Shown in pieces: positions 21,888-30,783 of a DNA stretch of 49,730 nucleotides (within the stretch, counting starts at the first letter, position 1; every line of letters starts with the position of its first letter). Both the position numbers and the translations under genes were made by a program. This DNA is from Pelagophyceae sp. CCMP2097 (Eukaryota; Sar; Pelagophyceae). The notes beneath the pieces were generated by a model, which was not told the origin of the DNA, searched no databases, and was given only the letters and a program-made list of their open reading frames with translations. The stretch spans positions 640,876 to 690,605 of the forward strand of contig MU657171.1 of assembly GCA_026770575.1 (NCBI GenBank), written 5' to 3'.

Positions 21888-22109
21888 CCTCGCCGCGGGC
21901 CCCGCGGGGGCCGAGCACGAGAAGAAGCCGAACGTCGTGCGGAAGAGGAGCAACGGCGGAGGAAGCCACGGACGCGCAGCCACCGAAAGAGCGCAGGCGC
22001 CGGGCACCCGCGGGATTGCTGGCGCGCTACGGCCCCTGCGGCCGTGAAATCCAGATCTTTCTTTCAGCGAGGGTTTCGCGCTGGCCGTCTGTGCCAAGGC
22101 ACAACGACA

Positions 22110-22480
22110 GATATGCATAGGCACGATCGATATTTGCCGGGATTTTTGCCGAAACGATAATCGACGATATTTCATCGATATTTGCCGGGATTACCGGGGA
22201 AATCGTCGTCATTTGCTAGACTCAACACAATCTGACGCTCGCAAATACCATGTTTTTCGTCATTTCGCAATTTAATATCTCAATAAAGGCATATTTAAGA
22301 TTTAATTAAATCTTATTTACGTTTGTTTTAACATATTTCTCAATAAAGATTTTATAAAATCCTAACTTTGCCTTTATTGAGATATTTAAGTGTAAAAAAG
22401 TCGATAATCGTCGATTCCCAGTCGATATTTGTCGGGATTCCTGTCGATAGTATCGACCGATATTTGCCGGAAAAGCCATC
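22110..22480. repeat. AT-rich foldback DNA with inverted arms
   Basis: The core contains atctcaataaaggc near 22276-22289 and its inverse gcctttattgagat near 22369-22382. Outside it, both flanks repeat words such as cgatatttgccgggatt, tcgataatcgtcga and gataatcgacga in mirrored order. The centre is very AT-rich, in strong contrast to the surrounding DNA, and carries two caataaag words. No coding frame is credible. It looks like a MITE or foldback element. A replication or centromere-type AT island is a weaker alternative. Confidence 0.6.
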
Positions 22481-22529
22481 CATGAGGCATGAGGGTGTTA
22501 ATTTATAGACCATAGGCGTCGTTGTGCCT

Positions 22530-22665
22530 TGGTCTGTGCGCGGAGACACTCGAGCTAGCTCTAGCATTCTCGAGCCGGCATTCTCGTCCGACGGCGACTG
22601 CGCCGTGACGGCGAGCGACGACACGACGGCGCGGCTCTCTGAGACTGAGACGGGCGCCGCGACGG
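22530..22665 (+). pseudogene. WD40 blade remnant
   Basis: The frame around 22575-22665 reads PAFSSDGDCAVTASDDTTAR followed by LSETETGA. It is a decayed copy of the local WD40 blade (AFSPDGxRxVTASEDxTARLWDAETGA); the W-D of the blade end is lost. No intact repeat flanks it. It sits just upstream of the sulfotransferase start and next to the foldback DNA, so it may be debris left by rearrangement. Confidence 0.6.
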
Positions 22666-22693
22666 GCGCCGCGGCGGGCGCTGCGACGCGGCG

Positions 22694-23888
22694 ATGCGAC
22701 GCGTGCGCGTGCGGGCTCTCCGTTGGGCGCTGTGCGTCGCCGCGCTCTCGGCGGGCTGCCGCGGCGGCGACGCGCCTGCCGCGACCGGCGACGCGTCGAC
22801 GGCGGCTGGCGGCGCGTCGACGGCGGCAACGGTCGCGCGCTGGTGCGCGCGGAACGTCGCGAGCCCGGAGCCGTCTGCGCTCATCTACAACCGGCTGGCG
22901 AAGACGGGCGGGACGACGATGTTCCTCGTCATCGAAAAGCAGATGGAAGCGAAGCGGCGCGCCTTCAGCGTCCTCCACCTCAACTCGACGCTCGTGCGGC
23001 ACGCGCAGCGGCGCGACTGGATGGCGGGGTACGCGGCGCACGTGCGGGCGCACCTCGACGCCAAGCGCGCCGCGCCGGGCGTGCGCGCCGTCGTCGTCGG
23101 GCACTTTGCGCTGCATCCGCGCGGCGTCCCCGCGCCGCCGCGTTCGCGCAGATCCGGACGCGCGCGCCTAGGGACCCGTCGTTCCCGCGCGACGCGTTCG
23201 GCGCGGCGCACGGCTGGGAGCGCATGCAGCTCTTCCGCGACTGCGCGTCGCGCGCGCAGTCCAACCTCGTCTACAACCTCTACGAGAGCGGCAGCGCGCG
23301 CCGCGCGCGCCGCAAAAAAACGCTGGGGGCGTACCAGGCCCGACTGCTTCCGCACACGGAGAACCTCACCGTCGCCGAGTGCCTGCGAAACGTCGCCTGC
23401 CTCGAGCGGCACCGGCAGCGGTGGCTGTGCGTGGCTGCGGCGCGCAGAGGCGCGGCCAAAGCAAACTCTAGGCCGCTGACGCGTTATCAGACGTCGATGC
23501 TCGGCGGCACGCATGTTTTCGCAAACCTCGTCGAAGGCTATCACGCCTTTGGCTTCATCGACCAACTCGAGGAGACCTTTGACGTCCTGCGCTGCGCGTA
23601 CCCCTCCGTCTTCAAGAGCGCCCGTACGTTTCCGCGAGCCGCGCGGCGAACGACGCGCGGCGAGCCGCCGACGCGGTGGACGACACGGGATGCGCAGGCG
23701 CGCGCGCGGCGAAACGCGCGAACTCGTGCTCCGGCGGGCACTGTCGCTGGGACGACGGCGCGACGGCGCTCTTCCGCGAAGCCTGCGCCGACGAGAATCG
23801 ATTCCTCGCGCGGGCCAGAAAACTCTTCGAGGCGCTGCACGCCGCGGCGACCGAGGCGCCCCAGGCCTGCTGCCGCCAGCCCCCGTGA
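22694..23888 (+). CDS. Sulfotransferase of the 2-O-sulfotransferase type
   Basis: The N-terminus is a signal anchor (RALRWALCVAALSAGC). LIYNRLAKTGGTTM matches the PAPS 5'-phosphosulfate loop of heparan/uronyl 2-O-sulfotransferases. Later segments NLTVAECLRNVAC, GGTHVFANLVEGYHAFGFID and a C-terminal ALFREACADENRFLARAR fit the family, which sulfates glycans in the Golgi using PAPS. The last intron is 23624-23697 (gtacgt to gcgcag). Between GHFALHPRG (about 23125) and IRTRAPRDPSFPRD the frame changes. Either a 26-base intron or a one-base indel explains this. The usual 3'-phosphate-loop motif (RDPxxRxxS) is not clean here. Stop TGA at 23886-23888. Confidence 0.72.
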
Positions 23889-24051
23889 TGCCAACGTCGT
23901 TTCTGATGCTCACGTCGTTTCTGATGCTGATTCAAAACGACGGCCTCTCCAGAGCCCCGGCGCCGCGCATACCAAGGGAGCCGAGAAGACGGCCAGATTG
24001 AGACCGGCCTTTTGACTCCAAAGCGAGTCCGGAGGAGGCGCATCAAGAAAA

Positions 24052-25203
24052 TTAGAGAGCAGCGACGTTCCAGAGCCGCGCCGTGCCGTCGCCGCTCGTC
24101 GTCACGAGACGCGTGCCGTCGGGCGAGCACGCGCAGCTCCAGAGGGAGCCGGTGTGCCCCTCGAGCGTCGTCAGCAGCGCGCCCGTCTCTGCGTCCCAGA
24201 GCCGCACCGTCTCGTCGCCGCTCGCCGTTACGAGGCGCTTGCCGTCGGGCAAGAACGTGCAGCTGTTGACACTGTCAGTGTGCCCCTCGAGCGTTCTCTG
24301 CAGCGCGTCCGCATCCAAGAGCATCGTCGTGCCCTCGAGCGTCAGCAGCAGCGCGCCCGTCTCCGCGTCCCAGAGCATCGCCGTGCCGTCTTCGCTCGCC
24401 GTCAGGATGCACTCACCGTTGGGCGAGAACGCGCAGCTCGAGATCCAGTCGATGTGCCCCTCGAGCGTCAGCAGCCCGCCCGTCTCCGCGTCCCAGAGCT
24501 GCGCCGTCTTGTCCTCGCTCGCCGTCACGAGGCGCGTGCCGTCGGGCGAGAACGCGCAGCTCGTGACCACGTAATAGTCGTGCCCCTCGAGCGACATTTG
24601 CGGCTCGCTGGTCTCGGCGTCCCACAGTTGCGCCGTCCCGTCTTCGCTCGTCGTCGCGACGCGCTCGCCGTTGGGCGAGAACACGCAGCTCGTGATGGGG
24701 CCGGTGTGGCCCTCGAGCGTAGTCTGCACCGCGCCCGTCTCCGCGTTCCAGAGCCGCGCCGTGATGCCGCTCGCCGTCACGATGCGCTCGCCGTCGGGCG
24801 AGAACGCGCAGCTCCTGATGGGGCCGTCGCGCCCGTCGATCGTTCTCTGCAGCGCGCCCGTCTCCGCGTCCCAGAGCCGCGCTGTCCCGTCCTCGCTCGC
24901 CGTCACGACGCGCTTGCCGTCGGGCGAGAACGCGGCGCTCTCGACCGAGTTGGTGTGCCCCTTGAGGATGGCGGTGCCCTTCAAGATGCGGTCCTGCCAG
25001 ATGAGTTTGCGCATGGCCAGCGCCACTGCCGGCGCATCTCGAGCGACTCGTTTCGTCACAAGGAGCGCGTTCGCCGACGCCGTCAGCCGCAAGATGAGCT
25101 TCAGCAGGTCGCTCAGTTCAAAGACCTCGAGCGCCGGCGCGGCGCCGAGCACGACGGCGGGTCGCACCCGGACGGCTCGCGCGGATTCGTCGGCGACGTC
25201 CAT
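24052..25203 (-). CDS. WD40 beta-propeller protein
   Basis: From the ATG at 25203 (MDVADESARAV) a single exon encodes about 383 residues. After a helical N-terminus (ELSDLLKLILRLTASANALL), seven full WD40 blades follow, each with a core such as CAFSPDGTRLVTASEDKTAQ. An eighth, between blades 5 and 7, is cut to LEGTTMLLDADALQRT. Blade 2 lacks two residues before ITARLW. The upstream in-frame ATG at 25287 has no added support. The product is a scaffold protein; no partner is predicted. Confidence 0.85.
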   Translation of the reverse strand: MDVADESARAVRVRPAVVLGAAPALEVFELSDLLKLILRLTASANALLVTKRVARDAPAVALAMRKLIWQDRILKGTAILKGHTNSVESAAFSPDGKRVVTASEDGTARLWDAETGALQRTIDGRDGPIRSCAFSPDGERIVTASGITARLWNAETGAVQTTLEGHTGPITSCVFSPNGERVATTSEDGTAQLWDAETSEPQMSLEGHDYYVVTSCAFSPDGTRLVTASEDKTAQLWDAETGGLLTLEGHIDWISSCAFSPNGECILTASEDGTAMLWDAETGALLLTLEGTTMLLDADALQRTLEGHTDSVNSCTFLPDGKRLVTASGDETVRLWDAETGALLTTLEGHTGSLWSCACSPDGTRLVTTSGDGTARLWNVAAL

Positions 25204-25300
25204 GGCCCTCCGCGCCCCGAGGGTCGGTCCGGCCCAGTCCCGCTTCGCTCTTCCGCGACCTGCATGCACTGCCAGTGGCAAGTGCACGAAACTTTAGGCG

Positions 25301-26012
25301 ATGCGGTCTTTGCAGGCGGCCGCCCGAGAGGCCTTGCGGAGGACCACGCGGCTCACTGTGCTCGTCGACGAGCTCGTATACCGCCGCGTCTCGTCTCTTC
25401 GAGGCGCCGGGGCGTTTGCGGGTCCTTTCGAGGCTTCGACTGGCGTCGGTATTAGGTCGACAGCTGCGGCGGCGACGAGTCTGCAGATCCGCCGCCGCCG
25501 ACGCTGGCGAGAATCGTGCGGCTGCTCTTTTACGTGCTGGCCCTCAACACGGCAGCGGCCTTTGCCTTCCGCGCGTCCGAGCTGCGGCGCGAGCTCAAGG
25601 ACGGCCGAAAAGTCCGGCTGATCTATTTCGAGCGCTTCCCGGCGATTATCGACGGCACGAACGACAATCCTTACGTCATGAGCGCCCATGACGCCGACTT
25701 TGTCTTCGACACCTTTGAACGGTCCTACGCCACGTCGTGGAAGTGCGGCCGCTGCAAGAATAGAATCGACGAGGTGCTCTTGGACGGGTTGCCGCGGCCG
25801 GGCGTCTCTTCGGAAGAAGTGCGGTCGGCGCTGCGGGCCATTTGCAACGGGGACCGGGAGACGTACGCATGTAAATGGCGCTTCATCGGGTGCTTCTACT
25901 TTGCGCTCACCGTCTTTACGACGATTGGCTTCGGGGACTTTGCGCCGCAGAAGGACTCGAGCAAGATCCTCGTCGTCGTGGTCCTCCTCGTCGGGGGCGC
26001 CGTCGCCTCTCG
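25301..26012 (+). CDS. Two-helix or tandem-pore type potassium channel, 3' end unresolved
   Basis: Exon 1 (25301-25375, MRSLQAAAREALRRTTRL) joins in phase 0 to 25456 after an 80-base intron (gtatac to attag), giving VDSCGGDESADPPPP. A helix (RIVRLLFYVLALNTAAAFAF) follows, then an extracellular loop with KCGRCKNR. The pore FYFALTVFTTIGFGDFAPQ holds the selectivity filter TIGFGD, followed by a helix ILVVVVLLVGGAVA. The channel would pass K+ across a membrane. The exon ends at a gtgagc donor at 26013; the next exon cannot be chosen with confidence, so the number of pores is open. Confidence 0.78.
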
Positions 26013-26570
26013 GTGAGCCGGAGGAGGTTGCTCCGTGCGGGTCTCGCGCGGCATGCGCACGGGCGTGGCGTTGCTCCGCCGCGTGCCGGCGGCATCGAAG
26101 CGGCGGCTCTGGGCCGCGCCTGCGCCTGCGCCGCGGCGCCGGCGTGGTCCGGCGGCCCGGGGCGCCGCGACCGCGGCGCTCCCGTGCCGGCGGCATCCGT
26201 CGACGCGCGGGCGTTGCAGCGGATGCGACGTCTGCGCTGAGCGGCTCCCGGCGGGCACTCGCGCGCGCGGCCTGCGGCCAGGTGGCGTGCTCGCCGTGCG
26301 TGGAGCGCGCGCGCGGCGGCGGGCGCGCCCCTCTTGCCGCGAGCCGCAGGCGATGACGCGCGCCGAGTACGACCGGCGGCTCGAGTCGCGCTGCGCCTCT
26401 TCCGGCGGGCCGCCGCGCTCGGCTGCCCGCCCGCGAGCACCCTCCTCGCGCAGCTCGCCGACGTGGACGATGAGGGGCCGGATCCGAGATGCGCCTGGCG
26501 GTTCGACATCAAGACGGCGGGTCGACGCGCGCGGTTTTATGAAAGGGGAACCACTGACCAACTGACTTGA
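26013..26570 (+). pseudogene. Frame-broken region with RING-like cysteines
   Basis: Downstream of the K+ channel exon, one frame reads GCDVCAERLPAG (about 26221-26256). The next frame reads ACGQVACSPCVERARGGG (about 26268-26321), and the first frame resumes with RPSCREPQAMTRAEYDRR. Read together these follow the spacing of a RING finger (CxxC, CGxxxCxxC, CREP). A third frame then carries ALGCPPASTLLAQLADVDDE to a TGA at 26568. No GT-AG intron explains the switches, so base errors in GC repeats or real decay are likely. It may be the 3' part of the channel gene or a separate gene. Confidence 0.4.
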
Positions 26571-26799
26571 CGCGAGCTCGAGCCAGCGGTCGTGTCTGAG
26601 CGTGCTCGTCTGTCGACCGAGGACGTGGCTGCCTCTTGGATCAAGTGGTTATCTCACCCCGGAACGCCGAGGGCGGTCGGCAAGATCAAGAAGGCTCCCC
26701 CTTTTTTTAAACTCTTTTCTTAAACAGACCTCTCGGCCCGTTATAGGTCGCTCCTTTTTGAAGGTCGGCTGCGGAGAGGCGGCGTTCCGAGGCGCGAAG

Positions 26800-27308
26800 A
26801 TGGGCGTCTACCACTGCAATTGCGGCGAGACGCTGTGCGGCGAGACCTTTGAGTGCCAGACGTGCGGCTACGGAGGCGGTGCGCTCTATCTTGCGGGCGC
26901 TCGCGGGCCCGGCGCCGCACGCCCTGCCTAGGCGACGGGAACACGCTGTGCGACTCGTGCGCTGACGGCCACTGCGCGGCGCCGGCCGTCCAGGAGGAGG
27001 CTCGGATGCAGGCGGACATCTCGCTCTTGGAGCACGTGCTCCAGAGCGGCGTCTACAAGGACACGGGCAAGCACGACCGCGAGTTCCAAATCCAGAGCGC
27101 TTCGATGCGGGCCATCCTAACGCGCCTGACTAAGGACCCAAAGGGGTTCACCGCCTTTGTCAAGAATCTGGACGTCGACGACGAAATCTCCGAGGGCGAG
27201 CGCGACGCAGACGACGCCGACGACGCAGAAACCGACCGAATAGCCGACGGATCTTCGGAGAGGTCCTCCACCGGCAAGCGACCCCGAGAAGAAGAAGCCG
27301 CCGAGTAA
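26800..27308 (+). CDS. Small cysteine-rich, probably zinc-binding protein
   Basis: The model joins 26800-26878 and 26932-27308 (151 aa) over a 53-base gtgcgc intron. The N-terminus has regularly spaced cysteines: HCNCGETLCGETFECQTCGYG, then after the splice LCDSCADGHC. This resembles a zinc-binding treble-clef or B-box/RING-like fold. A helical middle (ISLLEHVLQSGVYK, SMRAILTRLTKDPKGF) and an acidic tail ending RPREEEAAE follow. I do not recognise the family; a protein-interaction or ubiquitin-related role is only a guess. Confidence 0.65.
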
Positions 27309-27965
27309 ACCACTCCGCTTTTGACCCTCGACCGAAGTCGGATCCTGTCTCGCCCGCGCGCCAAGGGCCGCTCGTTCGCAACAGCGAGACCCCAGGGTCG
27401 AAGCCATCGACGGATGAGGAGACGCATGCGGCCGTGAGGCGCGCATTCGGGTTTGCGGGTGCCGTCGTACAGCGGACGACGCGGGATGGCGCGGACGAGC
27501 GACGCGTGGGAAATCGTGCTCCGGCGGCCGCCACTGCCGTTGGACGCGTTCTTCCACGAGGCCTCCGCTGTGCCCGGTTCCTCGCACGGTGGCCGCTCCG
27601 CGGCGCTGCATATGCGCATACCGCGGCGACTGCGGCGCCCCGCACTTGCTGCCGCTAGCTCCCCGGAAAGGCGACTGGAGCCGTGCCTTCAAAAGGCCGG
27701 CGGCGTCGCTTTTGCCTGGCCGACCCGGGAGCGACGAGGCACCAAGGTCCACCGTGGCTCGGGGGCACTCCTGAATCCCAGGGTCAGTGCCACGGTCACA
27801 AGTTGTCGAGCTCCAAAGGTCCCTTCTCCGAATCGCTGTGAAAATGCAAATCGATGAAAATCAGTTCAGTGCTTGTTGCCAGGTCGGAAGCCAGAGGACG
27901 TCGGCCTTCCCGTCGCCGCCTGTGCATCGGGCGATTCCCCCGGGCGCCTCGGGCGCGCGCGGAAG
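27309..27965. other. Intergenic stretch with one doubtful frame
   Basis: No feature here is well supported apart from the possible frame listed at 27487. Minus-strand frames across 27053-27752 overlap the firm exon of the cysteine-rich gene and read as shadows. Confidence 0.4.
27487..27857 (+). CDS. Doubtful short reading frame
   Basis: A frame starting MARTSDAWEIVLRRPPLPLD has high GC3 for its first 50 codons, then becomes arginine- and proline-rich without structure. It could be a first exon of an unplaced gene or chance. No domain is visible. Confidence 0.2.
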
Positions 27966-29589
27966 ATGCTCGTGTTGAGCCCTTTTGATGTCTTCAAGTC
28001 GCGGGCGGACCAGCTCCGTCGCGCCTACTGCCGCGGCGAATGGAGCCCGAACCTCGCGGCGGCCCTCGTCGGCGGCGCACGCGCGCTGGGCGCGGCGGGC
28101 TTTGCGCGCGCCCTCGTCGGCGAATTGGACGTGGTCCTCATTGCCGGCGCCGCGCTCCTCGCCACGGGCGCGCTCCGCCTGCTCTGGCTCTTTTCGGCGC
28201 TCGCCTGCGCGCTGCCGCTCTGCCTCGTCGCGGGCGGCCTCGCCCTGCTCGCCGCCGCCGCCACGCGTCGGCTCCGCGCCCGCGGAGGGCCCATTTCGCT
28301 GCTCCCGAACTCGTGAGTCCGCCGCCGCCGCCGCAGGGCCCGCCCCCATGGCCTTTGCCCTCAGGCTCCAGGCGGCTTTGAACGAGACGCGGCCCATCGA
28401 CGCCATGTCGGCGATTGCCATGATCGTCGACGGCCAGCACTGTGTGGGCATCCTCTTGCACCTCATCACCGCCCTGCGCATCAGTGACCGCGAGCGCGAG
28501 TCGTTCATAGAGGTCCGCATCCCCGCGCGCCGCCGATCCCCCGCGCGCCGCCGCCGAGGGCCCGGCGACGCCGCGCAGAGGGCGCCGCGATCCTCCGCCT
28601 AGGCGCTCCCGCCGCGCGTCAAGCGCTACGTCCTCGCGCCGGGCCTGCTGCGCGTGCTCCCGCGGTCCATCTACCGGCAGATCGTCTGGGAGGACGACGC
28701 GCCGCCGCCGCCGCCGCGGCCGTCGCACCCGGCGCCCTCCGCGCCGCCGCCGCCGAGACGAGTCGTGCGTGCCTCGCACCGCTTGGCGGCGAGGCCGCGG
28801 CGTGCGAGCGCGTCCCCGCAGGAGCGCCGCTTCCTCGACGCGCCGCCGCCGCCGACGGCGACGCGCGAGATGAGCCGCGCGCCGCCCGTCCGGAGCGACC
28901 GGAGCGACAGCGTCCGGAGCGACCGGAGCGACAGCGTCCGGAGCGACCGGAGTGAAAGTCGGAGCGACAGTGCCACGTCGGTGATCCGCGCTGTCGTGCA
29001 GTTCAACCCGTGGTGCGTGCGCCGCGCGTGCGCCGCCGCGCCGCCGCCGGCCGACGCACGGCTCGCAGGCCGAACCTCTGGCGCATCGTCACGGGCCGTG
29101 TCGCCGGCACGCTCAAGGTGCAGCTCACGCGCAGGCGGCTCTGCTCCGCCGCGGCCGCCTCCGCCGCGGCCCTCGCGCTCCAGCTCCAACGGTCGCCGCG
29201 GTCGCGCGAGATCGCCGTGCGCCGCCCGCGGCCGCGCCGTCCGCGTCGGGGGGAGCGCATTTGCGGCGCGCACGCGGCACCGCCCGCCGCCGACGCGCGC
29301 CCCGCAGGCCGACACGGCGCGGTTCGGCGCGCTGGCCGCGAGCGCGACCGCGCTCGCCTCGAGCACCGCCGCGCTCGCCGCGCTCTACTGGCCGTGCGCG
29401 GCGGCGGGCGGCCCGCCGGGCGGCGCGCGGCGGCGCCGGCCCGCCGCGCCGTGGCGGCGGCTCGCGCCGCTGGCGGCCGCGTGTGGCGCGCTCGCGCTCG
29501 GCGCGTCATCGGAAACTTTCCGGGCGCACTTCGAGCGCTGCGTCGTCGGCCTCCTCCGCGGCGTGCACGCGCAGGGCCGTCGCGCGTGA
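27966..29589 (+). CDS. Multi-pass membrane protein, unknown
   Basis: Five exons (27966-28312, 28365-28512, 28603-29012, 29069-29216, 29308-29589) join with consistent phases to 444 residues. The N-terminal part has a helical segment (FDVFKSRADQLRRAYCRGEW) and at least two hydrophobic spans (LDVVLIAGAALLATGA, LACALPLCLVAGGLALLAAA). The centre (YVLAPGLLRVLPRSIYRQIV) leads into a proline-rich, Arg/Ser/Asp repeat linker. The C-terminus has two or three more hydrophobic alanine-rich spans. Donors are gtgagt, gtccgc, gtgcgt and gtgcgc. I do not recognise the family; an organelle membrane protein is possible. Confidence 0.65.
28891..28970 (+). repeat. 24-base tandem repeat in the membrane-protein gene
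   Basis: The unit begins cggagcgaccggagcgacag and ends cgtc. It occurs twice perfectly from 28891 and then a third, diverged time. It codes for VRSDRSDS repeats in the linker of the membrane protein. The 24-base unit keeps the frame. Confidence 0.75.
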
Positions 29590-30783
29590 CCCGCCGGAAA
29601 GGGGCGGCCCGGCGCCGCCGAAACCGCAGACGGGGCCTCTCCTCCGACGAGCCTCCAGCGAGGAGCGGCTCGGACCCCAGTGTCGCATTCGTTAAATTCG
29701 CGTCCAACATGCCTTTCCCGCGCGGGCTCGTGGCGATTCGAAGCTCGGGCCCGGGGAAGGAGGCGCGGGCGGAACGGCCGTCCGTTTCGTCGGTCTGAAC
29801 CACTTTCACTTGGGGCCAAGAAGTTGAAGAACACAATGTCATGATACTCGGAAGTTCATGTCGAATTACGGTTTCGAAGTTGACGCTACTGAAGTGAAGA
29901 GGGTTACTAGCCAACTTCCCGGTTTGCACCACGTGGGGGAAACCCACTTTCGGTTTCGCTGTTCCGTTTCTGTGGGCAGGAAATATTTTAAAATTTATTG
30001 TCTTTTTCAATATTTCCAAAACGTCAATCAATAATTTAAATACAGCAATTTCGTGTGAAAATCAAGAGATTTGACTCTATTTCATGTAAAAATCAAGGTT
30101 ATTGCTTCCATTTCAGCTGAAATGGAGCCCAGAACCTACGATTTTCGGCGGGAAGTGGCTGGGTCGTCCAGTAGGTACTCCAGTATTTCGAAAGCCAGAA
30201 AGCAGAAAAAGTCAAGGTCAAATTCGGGAGGTCAGTTTTCAGTTGCGTGGGCCGCGTTGGCGCTCGATGACGCTGTCGATCGCGGCGAGTGGCGAAATTG
30301 CCGAGGTTTGAATTTGATGCTGAGGTACATTTTGTACGTCTTCCTTTTGAAACCTTCCTTTCAGATCAGTTGAACAATAGAGCTCTACAATATTCAAAAG
30401 CTTCAAACTGAGTTGAAGCAGTCGCATCAGAAAGAAGAAGAAGTCAAATGAAATATTGGAAGAGGGATTTATAGTGTGCATGAGACAGCTCATCCTGCGA
30501 AGTCCTATGACGAATTGTGAGGTGTGAAGATGTCACGCGCCGTCCGGTCGCCGGCGCCCTTAGCTCGCGCTTCTCCCCTCTGAACGAGGAGCTTGTTCAG
30601 ATCTATTAAAGCCGATATTTCAAAAACACAGTAGGAAATAGATCTAAACTTTTGTAACGGAAAACATCGGCAAACTGGTCGCGTAGCTTTTCACAGTGAA
30701 ATAAACCACTGATTCGAGAGAGGTCACTTGTGTCCAGCCTCGGCGCCCCCCCGATCGGACCGTCGCGCGCGCGGGCTCGTGGC
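29590..30783. other. Long AT-richer intergenic region
   Basis: The stretch between the membrane-protein stop and the histidine-kinase start has no supported gene. From about 29820 to 30720 the base composition is clearly richer in A and T. A frame at 30122-30373 (MEPRTYDFRREVAGSSSRYS) lacks any family-like content and is probably chance. The end of this gap should hold the kinase promoter. Confidence 0.5.
30049..30125. repeat. 31-base tandem repeat, two and a half copies
   Basis: Units start at 30049, 30080 and 30111, each beginning tttc, with the shared core tgtraaaatcaag in the first two. The third copy decays after tttcagctgaaatgg. It lies in AT-rich intergenic DNA. Confidence 0.6.

Noticed and set aside
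22250..22390. A centromere or replication origin
   Set aside because: The island is AT-rich but only about 150 bases, and its inverted arms fit a foldback element better.
30122..30373. A small gene in the AT-rich gap
   Set aside because: The frame has no codon bias like the neighbours, no domain, and overlaps other chance frames.
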